A DNA stretch of 64,000 nucleotides from Bacillus sp. T33-2 (GCF_002860205.1 NZ_PGVB01000016.1:1-64000), one strand, 5' to 3'. Shown: positions 1 to 8,495, counted from the first letter of the stretch. Program-made: numbers and translations. The notes: a model not told the origin generated them from the sequence alone.

Positions 1-260
1 CAGGTGTCGGCGAGGTGTTTCGGTAACTTAGATGGATTCTAGGTGACGCAAACAGGTATCGGCGAGGTGTTTCGGTAACTCAGATAGCTTCTAGGTGACG
101 CAAACAGGTATCAGCGAGCTAGTTCGGTCACCTAGATGGGTTCTAGGTGATCCAAGCAGGTTGGAGCGAGGTCTTTGGGTCACCTAGCCGAGTTCTAGGT
201 GACGCAAACAAGTAGCAGTTGGCTGATTCGGTCGCCTGGGAGTATGTCTGACGGCGACCA
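1..260. repeat. 52-bp direct tandem repeat (about five units)
   Basis: Units begin at 1, 53, 105, 157 and 209, each exactly 52 bp, opening with CAGGT(A/G)TCGGCGAG and closing with TTCTAGGTGACGCAAA. Units 1 and 2 are nearly identical; unit 5 is the most degraded. The array probably continues to the left of the window. There are no unique spacers, so it is not a CRISPR. Function unknown. It lies just past the 3' end of the GntR-type regulator. Confidence 0.9.
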
Positions 261-345
261 ATGACACCGACAATTCGTTGGGGAACGGACAAAAGTGTCT
301 TTGACGGTGTGATTTAAAGAACATCACAAATAACGCTCCTCTACA

Positions 346-963
346 CTATTCCCCCAGGAAATCCATGACGCGGTCGTAAGTCTTTTCGTCACCAATTACG
401 AGCAGAACATCCCCGGCCTGAATGGTCAAATACGGCCCGGGTGAAATGATTAGTTCACCATTCCTTTTTACGCCGACAATGGTGCCGCCGGTATTTTGCC
501 AGAATTTCACCTCAGAAACCGTCTTTCCGATATGGACAGACTCTGCTGATATCTCCGCTTCTATTGGCGTTAGTGGATTTGTGTGGCGCAGCTTCCCAGT
601 ATAATCAACGATCTCATCGACAGTTTGGAATAGCTGTTCATCGAGCCTTTCCCGCTCTTCAATGAGCTTCTTCATCCGCTTTTCCAGATCTTTGATGCTT
701 TCCAGATTGGAAAATCTGTTGATATATGTAAAGGCGTTCTTCCGGGATGCTATGACGACTCCGCTTCCCTTTGTAGATTGGACAATTCCCACATCTTCTA
801 AAATCTTTACCGCTTTTCTCACGGTTTCCGGGGATACATTATACTCACTTGCTAATGTCGACCTCCCATGGATTTTTTCTCCCTCTTTATACTTCTCAGT
901 GTATATCCTGTTCGCAATATCGATAGCGATCCGTTCGTACGCCGGCATCTTGGCCCTTTGCAT
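346..963 (-). CDS. GntR-family regulator with C-terminal RCK_C (TrkA_C) domain, BusR-like
   Basis: This is a 205-residue DNA-binding regulator. Residues 1-75 form a GntR-type winged helix-turn-helix (STLASEYNVSPETVRKAVKIL). Residues about 85-120 are a charged coiled coil, and residues about 130-205 match an RCK_C/TrkA_C ligand-binding domain ending VLLVIGDEKTYDRVMDFLGE. The same order is found in BusR of lactic acid bacteria, a c-di-AMP-responsive repressor of osmolyte uptake; the RCK_C domain is the c-di-AMP-binding part. Ligand binding here is inferred from architecture only. It is divergently oriented from a sodium:solute symporter across about 530 bp, so the symporter is a plausible target. 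A purine-rich site (AAAGGATGGG) precedes the chosen ATG. Confidence 0.8.
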   Translation of the reverse strand: MQRAKMPAYERIAIDIANRIYTEKYKEGEKIHGRSTLASEYNVSPETVRKAVKILEDVGIVQSTKGSGVVIASRKNAFTYINRFSNLESIKDLEKRMKKLIEERERLDEQLFQTVDEIVDYTGKLRHTNPLTPIEAEISAESVHIGKTVSEVKFWQNTGGTIVGVKRNGELIISPGPYLTIQAGDVLLVIGDEKTYDRVMDFLGE

Positions 964-1492
964 AAGTTAATTCCCATCCTTTTTGAAAAAGCAAAATTGG
1001 CTATAGACCTGTTTTAAAATCATTATTGCAGACCAACAGGAACTATTTCAAGTTGTATTACCGAGAAGTGAATTCTTGCTGGCTAACGGATGCTTTTATA
1101 TAGTCGCTCTTTACGATAAAAAGCTATCGTAATTTTGAAGGATAGCTTTTTTCTATGTCATTCATAACGCTGAATCAGAAACTTATGCGGCTCCCACCAT
1201 TAAGGAGTAAGCAATTCAGGTAAACACATTCCAGAAGTTTTGAGCCAGGCCTTTTGAATCATTTTTTTAGTATAATTTGTCCATTCAACAAGACTCATAA
1301 TATATTTCGAACAAAATGAAACCGCTTTAACCTAATGAAGTGCTGAAAGATAGGCTGATTTGTAATCGTAAACCAGGTCAATTATCCTGTTTTTGTGATT
1401 ATAGACGCAATTTATGACAAGTTTCTCTTTTTTTCTACACGGGTATGTTACTTCGTACACAGTAGTGAGTTAAATAGAGAGAGGGATGCAGG
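964..1492. other. Divergent intergenic region
   Basis: This 529-bp gap separates the regulator from the symporter and should hold both promoters. I saw no clear sigma-A promoter pair. The only strong structure is a terminator-like hairpin at 1119-1150 that has no gene reading into it. Confidence 0.5.
1118..1152. terminator. Orphan bidirectional hairpin
   Basis: AAAAGCTATC pairs perfectly with GATAGCTTTT (10 bp) around a 12-nt loop, with A and T runs outside. No gene ends nearby on either strand, so it may be a leader structure or the trace of a lost gene. Confidence 0.5.
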
Positions 1493-3082
1493 TTGGTAAT
1501 AACGGTTTTATCTTTTTTACTATTGAATATCGCGATTGCCTTCTATTCGTGGAAAAAAGCAAAAGAGGTGAATCTTGATAGTTCCGAGGGGTACTTCCTT
1601 GGGGGGAGGAGCCTGACCGCAGTCTATATTGGGAGTTCGTTATTGCTCACCAATTTATCGACGGAACAGATGGTTGGCTTAAATGGCCAAAGCTATTCCG
1701 GTTCGATGACCGCGATGGCCTGGGAAGTATCTGCCCCGATCGCATTGATTATGTTTGCCTTCATCTTCCTGCCCCGTTATTTAAAATTAGGGATTACCAC
1801 CATCCCAAAATTTCTTGAGGACCGGTACGACTTAAACACAAGGTTGATCGTTTCGGTTCTTCTAATGGCAGGTTACACCGTTTCTTTCCTGCCGACTGTC
1901 CTTTATTCAGGAGCTCTTGTTTTAGACAAGATTTTCAATATTTCCGAAATCCTTGGCTGGAATGAATTTGGCACAGTCTTCGTGATTTCGGCTTTTATCG
2001 GCATTACGGGAATTTGCTATATCTATTTCGGCGGGCTGAAAGCCATATCCTCGGCCGATACTTTGTACGGCGTAGGGCTAATTGTTGGCGGCTTTGCCAT
2101 CCTCATTTTTGGCCTTCATGCGGTTGGAGATGGAAGCATAAGTGAGGGGCTTCACAAGCTGACCACCAACTATACGGAGAAATTGAACTCACTCGACAGC
2201 AGCAATTCCGCCCAAGTGCCATGGCCCACGATTTTAACCGGGCTCCTCGTGAATAATCTCTTTTACTGGGCTGTCAACCAGGCGATTGTCCAACGGGCGC
2301 TCGGTGCCCAGAATTTGGCGGAAGGCCAGAAAGGGGTCCTTTTGGCAGCACTGTTCAAGACGCTTGGAGCCTTCTATCTCGTTGTACCCGGAATCCTTGC
2401 TTTTCATTTGTACGGAGACTCCATCAACAACCCGGACAACGCTTATCCAGTCCTGGTTGCCGACTTGCTGCCGACGGCATTGGCTGGTGTGTTTGCAGCT
2501 ATCCTGTTCGGGGCGATATTAAGTTCATTCAATGGCGCTTTAAACAGCACGATGACATTATTCACAATGGATATCTATAAACAATTCATCAATCCCAAGG
2601 CCAGTGACGAGCGCCTTGTAAAAGTGGGGCAACGGTTCATTCTCGTTCTCGGTCTGATATCTGTCTGTATTGCCCCAGTCATACTTTTGGCGCCATCCGG
2701 GCTGTACACCTATCTACAAGAGACGTTTGGATTCTTGAATGTCCCGATTCTGGCGGCTGTTACGGTTGGCTTTTTTTCGAAGAGGGTGCCAGCTATTGCC
2801 CCTAAAATCGGGATTGTCGCGCACATCATTCTCTATGGCTTATCCAAGTTTATTGTCGGGGAGATTCACTTCCTGTACATTTTAGCCGTTCTGTTCCCGG
2901 TCAATGTGGCAATCATGCTCATCGTCGGGAAAATAGCGCCAAGGGAAGAAGAATTCAAGCTGGAAGCAAGCAATAAAGTTGAAACTTCCTCCTGGAAATA
3001 CGCCAAACCGGCATCAGCTGTGATTTTGCTGATTATGATCGGGATTTATATTCTATTTTCACCTTGGGGAATTGCAACCTGA
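1493..3082 (+). CDS. Sodium:solute symporter (SSS family, YidK-like)
   Basis: This 529-residue polytopic membrane protein has about 14 hydrophobic segments and the SLC5/SSS pattern: the early SEGYFLGGRSL motif, TNLSTEQMVGLNG in the first helices, and the LFGAILSSFNGALNSTMTLFTMDIY motif near residues 340-365. It should couple Na+ entry to uptake of a small solute. The overall pattern is closest to YidK-type symporters, which are often annotated for sugars; the substrate cannot be read from sequence. The start is TTG at 1493, preceded by GAGAGAGGG. The pyruvyl transferase-family gene follows after 42 bp in the same direction. Confidence 0.85.
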   Translation: MVITVLSFLLLNIAIAFYSWKKAKEVNLDSSEGYFLGGRSLTAVYIGSSLLLTNLSTEQMVGLNGQSYSGSMTAMAWEVSAPIALIMFAFIFLPRYLKLGITTIPKFLEDRYDLNTRLIVSVLLMAGYTVSFLPTVLYSGALVLDKIFNISEILGWNEFGTVFVISAFIGITGICYIYFGGLKAISSADTLYGVGLIVGGFAILIFGLHAVGDGSISEGLHKLTTNYTEKLNSLDSSNSAQVPWPTILTGLLVNNLFYWAVNQAIVQRALGAQNLAEGQKGVLLAALFKTLGAFYLVVPGILAFHLYGDSINNPDNAYPVLVADLLPTALAGVFAAILFGAILSSFNGALNSTMTLFTMDIYKQFINPKASDERLVKVGQRFILVLGLISVCIAPVILLAPSGLYTYLQETFGFLNVPILAAVTVGFFSKRVPAIAPKIGIVAHIILYGLSKFIVGEIHFLYILAVLFPVNVAIMLIVGKIAPREEEFKLEASNKVETSSWKYAKPASAVILLIMIGIYILFSPWGIAT

Positions 3083-3124
3083 AAAAATTAATATGAGAAA
3101 AACTAACTTATTGGAGGTATGGAC

Positions 3125-4156
3125 ATGAAAGAACAAACGATCAACGGTAAACAACTGGTGAAAGGGATTGCCCCGAATGTCGAACCAGAGGCATTGACGA
3201 ATGATAAACGGAAATTCTTCCTTTTTGGGTCTCCAAGCTATACAAATATCGGTGACCAGGCGATTACGTATGCTACCGAAAAATTCATCAGGAATCACTT
3301 CCCATACTATGAGTACATTGAAATCATGGATTATGCAAATGATGAAGGAATTGAACTGGTAAAAGAGATTATTAACGACAACGACATTGTAGGCTATGTC
3401 GGCGGCGGCAATCTCGGAAGCCTCTACTTGGACATTGAAGAAGATCGTAGAAAAGTGTTTGAAAGCTTCAAGGATTATAAAACCATTTCCCTCCCACAGT
3501 CTGTCTACTTTGAAGAAAATGAACATGGGAACGCCGAAAAAAAGAAAACCCAGGATGCCTACCATCAAAATAAGAATTTAACCATCGTCGCAAGGGAATC
3601 CCAGACATTTCAAGTGGTGAAAGAAACCTTCGAGTCAGACGTCATATATACACCAGACCTGGTGTTATCATTGAACATTGTGCCACGGGAGCTTGAAAGG
3701 GAGGGTGTCCTCTTCCTGTTAAGGGCAGATAAGGAAAAGGTGACAGGCGAGGACTTCATCTCCCAGTTGATGGGCTGGGCCGAGAACATCGGGCCGGTCG
3801 AGCGGATGGATACGGTGTTATCGGAAGTGGATGTGATTGATTATAAAGACAGGGAAAAATACTTCCTCAAAACGCTGGATAAAATCAGGTCCAGTAAACT
3901 GGTCATCACCGACCGCCTGCATGCGATGATTTTTTCGATTATGATGCAGACACCTTGCCTTGTTTTTGCAAACAGCTATGGCAAAGCAAAACATTCGTAT
4001 AACGATTGGCTTAACGAATTAAACTTCATTGAATATACCGAGGAGAAAGACATCGACAAAATGCAGGCCGTTATTAACCGCCTGCTTAAAGCAGAGCCAA
4101 ACAGCATCGACTTATCAAAAGATTTCCAGCCGCTGAAAGACTTTTTCAAGTATTGA
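3125..4156 (+). CDS. Polysaccharide pyruvyl transferase family protein
   Basis: This 343-residue cytoplasmic protein matches the PS_pyruv_trans family (EpsI/EpsO/YvfF-like): GSPSYTNIGDQAITYA near the N terminus, then GYVGGGNLG and a later TDRLHAMIFSIM. Family members add pyruvate ketals to exopolysaccharide or cell-wall sugars. The ATG at 3125 is preferred over 3119 because GGAGGT at 3113-3118 leaves about 7 nt to it, while 3119 directly abuts that site. It is probably co-transcribed with the symporter, an unusual pairing that hints at a specific substrate. No other polysaccharide genes are nearby. Confidence 0.85.
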   Translation: MKEQTINGKQLVKGIAPNVEPEALTNDKRKFFLFGSPSYTNIGDQAITYATEKFIRNHFPYYEYIEIMDYANDEGIELVKEIINDNDIVGYVGGGNLGSLYLDIEEDRRKVFESFKDYKTISLPQSVYFEENEHGNAEKKKTQDAYHQNKNLTIVARESQTFQVVKETFESDVIYTPDLVLSLNIVPRELEREGVLFLLRADKEKVTGEDFISQLMGWAENIGPVERMDTVLSEVDVIDYKDREKYFLKTLDKIRSSKLVITDRLHAMIFSIMMQTPCLVFANSYGKAKHSYNDWLNELNFIEYTEEKDIDKMQAVINRLLKAEPNSIDLSKDFQPLKDFFKY

Positions 4157-4175
4157 ACCCTTTTAAAGGATCACT

Positions 4176-4229
4176 GGTTCAGTTCTTCAACAGGACAAGC
4201 GAAGTCCTGAAAGAGCTGAACCTTTTCTA
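4176..4229 (+). terminator. Rho-independent terminator
   Basis: A long hairpin (GGTTCAG...CTGAACC with an inner CAGGAC/GTCCTG stem) followed by TTTTCT closes the symporter/pyruvyl transferase unit. Confidence 0.75.
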
Positions 4230-4251
4230 TTAAAGCAGGATAGAATCTTGT

Positions 4252-4338
4252 TGGTACCTGTTTTGATGCCGTGTTAAGCATCTTAATCAAACGTTTGATT
4301 AAATTTCCAGCTTGGCATTTGCAATCAATAGTTTAATA
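4252..4338. promoter_or_regulatory. Palindromic regulatory block, copy 1
   Basis: It contains the perfect 20-bp palindrome TTAATCAAACGTTTGATTAA at 4283-4302, set in a longer conserved block (GGTACC, GATGCCG, then TTGGCATTT and TTAATATA). The outer ATGCC and GGCAT arms add a wider dyad. A near-identical block lies at 5953-6048. It is probably an operator for a dimeric (TetR-like) repressor. It lies upstream of the c-di-GMP riboswitch and the DUF5667 gene. Confidence 0.6.
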
Positions 4339-4455
4339 TATGTTTGGCACGCTCCGGTTTCAGCCAAGTTCAATGCATCTCAAATGACAAAAACTTTCTA
4401 TTATACCCACTAATCTCCGCTCTTAAACCAGAATAATATAATGAAAAAATAACTA

Positions 4456-4578
4456 GATTAAAATCCGAAATGGCAAACCAGGGGAAACTCGGGGACGCAA
4501 AGCTATAGGGGCTACAGCTATCCAGCCATGCCAGCCAGCTGCCGAAGATCGAGTGGAATGATTCCGCTTTTTTTGTCT
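4456..4578 (+). ncRNA. Cyclic-di-GMP-I riboswitch (GEMM) with terminator
   Basis: The aptamer core at about 4464-4545 has the GEMM-I signature: GGCAAACC, a short hairpin, GGACGCAAAGC, then GCCAGCCAGCTGCCG. A hairpin GTGGAAT/ATTCCGC followed by T7 (4550-4574) is a transcription terminator and would serve as the expression platform. GATTAAAATC at 4456-4465 is also complementary to GATTTTAATC at 4581-4590, giving an outer pairing. It controls the secreted DUF5667 protein. On or off logic cannot be decided by eye. Confidence 0.9.
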
Positions 4579-4613
4579 TCAGATTTTAATCGCTATACAT
4601 GTAGGAGCAGAAC

Positions 4614-5516
4614 ATGAAGAAGTTTTTATTTACATCAGCTGTAGTAGCGAGCCTGGCACTTGGCACATCCGCAAGTGCAAATACAGGAACCGAGGAAGTT
4701 TCCGGCACTACCCCCGCTCAGGGAATGTATACTTTGGACTTATTCCTGGAGGATTTGAAACTTGCTTTTACGTTTGATAATGAAAAGGAAGCCGATTTGT
4801 TGCTGCGGTTTGCTCAAGAGCGCTTAGCGGAAGATAAAGCAATGACAGAAGAAGAGCAAGCAGAGTTCTTAACCGAAGCTATTGAAGGCTACACAGACCT
4901 TTTAGAAAAAGCTGAGGACACTGTATCTGAGGTAATAACAGATGAAGACACAAGTGACGTGGTAAAAGAGGAACTGAGCAATGAACTTGAAGAAACGGCC
5001 AATGTTGACAAAGACTTGGCTGGCCAGCTTGAAGAAGATCAGGCAGAAGAACTTGGAAACAAAACCGATGAAGCTTATCTAGTCGCAAATGTAGTTAAAG
5101 GCTATGATGTTGGAGCGGTTAAAGACTTACGCTCCCAGGACTTCGGTTACGGGGAAATAGCGAAGATCCTTTCTCTTTCCGAAGCGAGCGGAAAATCAGT
5201 TGAGGAAGTTGTTGCGCTGCTTGAAGGCAAGGGTTTTGGAGAGGTTTATAAGGAACTTGGCGTAACCGTTGCTCAAGTAAAAGAAGCGGCGTTAACAACC
5301 AAGATCACCAACTTGGAAGAATCTCTTGCTGCTGCCCGTGAAAGCGGAGATGAAAAGGCTGTTACAAAATTAGAGAAAAAACTTGAAGCTCTGTCAAAGA
5401 AAAAGGACCGTTTAGCTAAGACAGAGGAAACTTCGGAGGCAACAGAAAACGATACAACAGTAGAGGAAACTCCAGTAGCAACAGAAAACGATAAAACGAG
5501 GAAACTCCAGAAGTGA
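4614..5516 (+). CDS. Secreted DUF5667-type protein, N-terminal part, frameshifted
   Basis: This 300-residue reading frame has a signal peptide (cleavage after TSASA, about residue 22) and a DUF5667-like helical region at about 40-110 (FDNEKEADLLLRFAQERLAE). An acidic stretch and a helical segment at 165-225 follow, then a coiled coil at 230-270. The tail has VEETPVATEND-type repeats that break off at TENDKTRKLQK. The natural continuation (EETPEVTEQAPATT...) lies in the next frame at 5513-5860. One base is missing near 5495 relative to the preceding repeat. It is probably exported and envelope-associated. It sits directly behind a c-di-GMP-I riboswitch, consistent with a role in surface or biofilm behaviour. 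Confidence 0.75.
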   Translation: MKKFLFTSAVVASLALGTSASANTGTEEVSGTTPAQGMYTLDLFLEDLKLAFTFDNEKEADLLLRFAQERLAEDKAMTEEEQAEFLTEAIEGYTDLLEKAEDTVSEVITDEDTSDVVKEELSNELEETANVDKDLAGQLEEDQAEELGNKTDEAYLVANVVKGYDVGAVKDLRSQDFGYGEIAKILSLSEASGKSVEEVVALLEGKGFGEVYKELGVTVAQVKEAALTTKITNLEESLAAARESGDEKAVTKLEKKLEALSKKKDRLAKTEETSEATENDTTVEETPVATENDKTRKLQK

Positions 5517-5860
5517 CAGAACAAGCACCTGCAACCACGAACGGTACAGTAGTTGCGGAAACAGTAGTTCCTGCCGTGCCTGCAGCATCAGCAAAAGCTT
5601 CCCCATCTGCTACTGCTGCTGCAAAAAGTGTAGTCGGCCAGGAGCATTCAGCAAACGGGAAGGCAAAAGCTGCTGAGCAGGTGAAGGCTCCAGTAACTAA
5701 CAAACCTGTGCAGCCAGCTGTGCAACCGGTAAAGGCCCAAGAAACCAAAAAACCAGAGCAGCAGCCAGCTGCACAGCAGGTTAAGGCTCAAGAGACTCAG
5801 AAACCTGAGCAAACAAATGAAAAAGGAAACTCTGAATCAAATGGAAAAGGCGGTAAATAA
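5513..5860 (+). pseudogene. Frameshifted C-terminal tail of the DUF5667 protein
   Basis: About 115 codons of Ala/Pro/Gln/Lys-rich low-complexity sequence with repeats QPVKAQETKKPEQQ and QQVKAQETQKPEQ, typical of a cell-wall-spanning tail. It has no ribosome binding site and its first ATG overlaps the stop of the upstream frame. It continues the VEETP repeat of that frame, so the two were one gene of about 415 codons. A true mutation, slippage or a sequencing error are all possible. Confidence 0.7.
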
Positions 5861-5863
5861 TCC

Positions 5864-5898
5864 GCATTAAACCACTGTTCACTCGAGCGGTGGTTTTT
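5864..5898 (+). terminator. Rho-independent terminator
   Basis: AAACCAC...GTGGTTTTTTT hairpin with a T7 tail, right after the stop codon of the DUF5667 tail. Confidence 0.85.
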
Positions 5899-5952
5899 TT
5901 ATGGAAAGGAAAGAGAACCCTAATAGGAAACTATCTACCGGCTGATCTATAG

Positions 5953-6048
5953 GTACCATGCCAGTAGTTGTTCTGATGCCGGGCTAACCATCTTAATCAA
6001 ACGTTTGATTAAATTTCCGGTTTGGCATTTCCGATGAACAGGTTAATA
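5953..6048. promoter_or_regulatory. Palindromic regulatory block, copy 2
   Basis: It carries the same perfect palindrome TTAATCAAACGTTTGATTAA (5993-6012) and the same flanks (GGTACC, GATGCCG, TTTGGCATTT, TTAATATA) as copy 1. It is upstream of the PH-domain gene, so one regulator probably controls both transcripts. Confidence 0.6.
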
Positions 6049-6118
6049 TAATATGAAGGATAATGAATTGGAAAAACCGAATGATTACTTATAGAACACT
6101 TAAAAAGGGGGAAACAAG

Positions 6119-6496
6119 ATGGGTTTGCTGGATGGTCTGATGGGGAATGTTTCAGAGGTCGATGTTAAGGAAGTTGAGAAAGAATTGGAGATGATTGTTA
6201 CTAATCATGAACGGGTTGAAAAAGCCTATAAACTGATTCGTGATCTGATTGTGTTTACGAATACACGGCTGATACTGATTGACAAGCAGGGCATGACAGG
6301 GAAGAAAGTAGAATATCATTCGATTCCTTATAAAAGCATTACCCACTTCAGTATTGAAACAGCAGGCACGTTCGATCTGGATGCCGAGCTGAAAATCTGG
6401 ATTTCAAGTACAGCCCAGCCAGTATCCAAGCAGTTCAAGAAAGACAAAAGCATTTACGACGTACAAAAAACTTTGGCAAACTATGTCGCAAAATAA
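6119..6496 (+). CDS. Bacterial PH-domain protein (bPH_1/YokE-like)
   Basis: This is a 125-residue soluble protein with no signal or membrane segment. The pattern LIVFTNTRLILIDKQG, then YHSIPYKSITHFSIETAG and LDAELKIWISS, is typical of the bacterial pleckstrin-homology family PF08000. These small beta-barrel proteins often act in stress or envelope responses, and their biochemical role is poorly defined. A strong AAAAGGGGGAAA site precedes the ATG. It is a single-gene unit between a palindromic operator and a terminator. Confidence 0.8.
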   Translation: MGLLDGLMGNVSEVDVKEVEKELEMIVTNHERVEKAYKLIRDLIVFTNTRLILIDKQGMTGKKVEYHSIPYKSITHFSIETAGTFDLDAELKIWISSTAQPVSKQFKKDKSIYDVQKTLANYVAK

Positions 6497-6550
6497 TGAC
6501 AGCAGACTGTTAGTGAAATGTTTAAAATCAACTAAAATCGTGGTATAGAA

Positions 6551-6579
6551 GAAGGCACCTGTACACCAGGTGCCTTTCG
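6551..6579. terminator. Bidirectional terminator
   Basis: AAGGCACCTG pairs with CAGGTGCCTT around a short loop. It lies between the convergent PH-domain and LytE genes and serves both. Confidence 0.85.
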
Positions 6580-6583
6580 CATA

Positions 6584-7615
6584 CTAATAGAAACGCTTGA
6601 AGCCATCAAAATGTTGTTGCCAATAAGAGGAATTGAGGCTGGAAATCATCACACTATCAGATCCAGCATGAATGAACTGGTTACCGCCTAAATAGATGCC
6701 CATGTGGGAGATGCCCTTCTTATAGGTGTTCTCAAAAAAGACAAGATCCCCCGGCTGGGGCTGATTGACGTAGTAAGAACGGTTGTAATAACCTTCAGAA
6801 GAATAACGGCCGATTTTTTTACCGGACTGGTTGTACACATAATAGATTAACCCGCTGCAGTCAAACCCGCCAGGAGCACTTCCGCCCCAGGCATAAGGAG
6901 TGCCCAATAAGCTTTGTGCCGTGCTAATAATAGCAGATGCTTCCCCGTTCGGTGCAGGCTGCTGGACTGCAGGCTGATTTTGGACCGGTGCCGGAGCTGC
7001 TGCACTCTGGATATTCAACTTTTGGCCTGCAAAAATTAAATCGGATGAAAGGCCGTTCCAGGATTTTAACTGCTGGACCGTCACACCATGCTGTCTGGCA
7101 ATGGCACCCAGCGTGTCCCCAGGCTTGATCGTATATTCAATATTGCCTGCAGGCGCTGGAGCCGGGGTCGGTGCAGGTGCTGAAACCGCAGGGGCAGGTG
7201 CACTCGCACTTTGTGAAACCGTCAGCCTTTGGCCAGGATAAATCAAATGGTTTGTCAGGCCGTTCCATGCCATCAGGTTGGCAAGAGAAATATTGTGCCT
7301 GTTGGCAATCTTGCCTAATGTATCGCCTTTTACAACTGTATAGCCCGCTGTTGAAACTGGCACTGAAGCGCTTGGAGCAGGCTGTTGCGGCTGGTTCCCG
7401 CCAGGTCCGGGCACAGTTAACGTTTGGTTAACATAAATTAAATCAGATGGCAAATTATTCTGCCTCTTTAATTCGGTGACATTTGTTTTATATGTACGGG
7501 CGATATGGGAGAGCGTATCTCCCTTTTTTACAGTGTATGTATCGGCAGAGGCAACAGATGCAAAGGCAGAAGAAAGGAATACAGCGGTTGCCACGGTGGC
7601 AGCATGCTTCTTCAA
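6584..7615 (-). CDS. lytE: D,L-endopeptidase autolysin: three LysM repeats plus NlpC/P60 (LytE-type)
   Basis: This 343-residue secreted cell-wall hydrolase should cut the D-Glu-mesoDAP bond in peptidoglycan stem peptides. A signal peptide ends ASVASA (about residue 24). Three LysM domains follow (YTVKKGDTLSHIA, YTVVKGDTLGKIA, YTIKPGDTLGAIA), separated by Ala/Pro/Gln linkers. The C-terminal NlpC/P60 domain holds the catalytic Cys in FDCSGL and His in SHMGIYLGG. Three LysM repeats match LytE rather than LytF or CwlS. TTG at 7615 is chosen because GGAGAG lies 9 nt upstream of it; an in-frame TTG at 7624 directly abuts that site. The gene is transcribed alone. Confidence 0.88.
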   Translation of the reverse strand: MKKHAATVATAVFLSSAFASVASADTYTVKKGDTLSHIARTYKTNVTELKRQNNLPSDLIYVNQTLTVPGPGGNQPQQPAPSASVPVSTAGYTVVKGDTLGKIANRHNISLANLMAWNGLTNHLIYPGQRLTVSQSASAPAPAVSAPAPTPAPAPAGNIEYTIKPGDTLGAIARQHGVTVQQLKSWNGLSSDLIFAGQKLNIQSAAAPAPVQNQPAVQQPAPNGEASAIISTAQSLLGTPYAWGGSAPGGFDCSGLIYYVYNQSGKKIGRYSSEGYYNRSYYVNQPQPGDLVFFENTYKKGISHMGIYLGGNQFIHAGSDSVMISSLNSSYWQQHFDGFKRFY

Positions 7616-7821
7616 ACTTATCAACTCTCCAATCTAATAAAATAGTTATGTTTATTCTATCATATAAAAAATACGTTTTGTGACAAAATATAGAAAAATC
7701 CGTCAAAAACTTGACCCGTTATGCACTATTTAAAGGAATGTCGCTGGAAAACTATTTACAAATCTTTTGGTTTTTAATAGAATAGGAACACATTCAGTCG
7801 AAAACAGGAGGATAATGGAAG

Positions 7822-7977
7822 GTGAAAACAGAGGAGAAAACGGTAGAAATAGACCAAAAACAATTTTTTGATGCAATAAAAAAAGCATACGATAAAGGTA
7901 TGAATGAAAAAGAAATAACTGTGAAAAAAATCGTTGAAGATTTAACCATAGATTTGAAAAATGTAATTACAGAATAA
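7822..7977 (+). CDS. Small acidic/basic protein of unknown function (51 aa)
   Basis: It starts at GTG with AGGAGG about 10 nt upstream. The product (MKTEEKTVEI...KNVITE) is highly charged with no membrane segment, and reads as two amphipathic helices, roughly residues 12-28 and 29-50. A bidirectional terminator follows immediately. I do not recognise the family. The strong ribosome binding site and terminator support a real gene. Confidence 0.6.
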   Translation: MKTEEKTVEIDQKQFFDAIKKAYDKGMNEKEITVKKIVEDLTIDLKNVITE

Positions 7978-8011
7978 AATGGTGGCAACTGAGGCTGTCA
8001 CCATTTTTATT
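7976..8011. terminator. Bidirectional terminator
   Basis: AAAATGGTG pairs with CACCATTTTT between two convergent genes. Confidence 0.8.
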
Positions 8012-8495
8012 GGTTATAATCCCACAAAATCCGCCACTCATGTTTATATTCCACAACAAACACATCCTGCTGGAAGCTGAACTTTCCGTATTTCCCTTTA
8101 TAGCTTTGTATTACCTGAAATTTATAGGCGTGCTTAAAAGACGGGGATCCCTTTTCCGCTTTCCACCCTTTAACTTTTTCGGAGTTGCCGACGGTATAGG
8201 AGAAAGATTCTGCACCGAAATGGCCAATGAAAACATGGGAACGATCCTGTACAAATGATGCTTTATTAAATTTTTCCTTCATGTACGGGTGAAACAGTTC
8301 CCATGAATCCGAGAAGTTTGCGTCCTGTTCATGCGAATAAAATTCATCGACAGTCTCTTTTGCCTGGTCGGCTGGTGAAAACAGAATTATACGTACGATG
8401 ATAATAAATATACCGTTAGCCAAAACAAAGATGATTGCCATCACTCCTGTTGGGATTCGCTTTTTGCGCATAGCATTCTCGTTAAATGAGGACAT
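8007..8495 (-). CDS. Membrane-anchored protein of unknown function
   Basis: This 162-residue protein has one N-terminal membrane segment at about residues 18-41 (VMAIIFVLANGIFIIIVRIILF). The extracytoplasmic domain begins ADQAKETVDEFYSHEQ. The long alternating strands (KHAYKFQVIQSYKGKYG, DVFVVEYKHEWRILWDY) suggest an NTF2-like alpha+beta fold, but this is only a pattern impression. The true start may be the internal Met of MRKKRIP. No ribosome binding site is clear. Single gene, convergent with the 51-aa protein. Confidence 0.55.
   Translation of the reverse strand: MSSFNENAMRKKRIPTGVMAIIFVLANGIFIIIVRIILFSPADQAKETVDEFYSHEQDANFSDSWELFHPYMKEKFNKASFVQDRSHVFIGHFGAESFSYTVGNSEKVKGWKAEKGSPSFKHAYKFQVIQSYKGKYGKFSFQQDVFVVEYKHEWRILWDYNQ

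Noticed and set aside
1-260. Possible CRISPR array
   Set aside because: Units abut directly with no unique spacers, and the unit length is 52 bp throughout.
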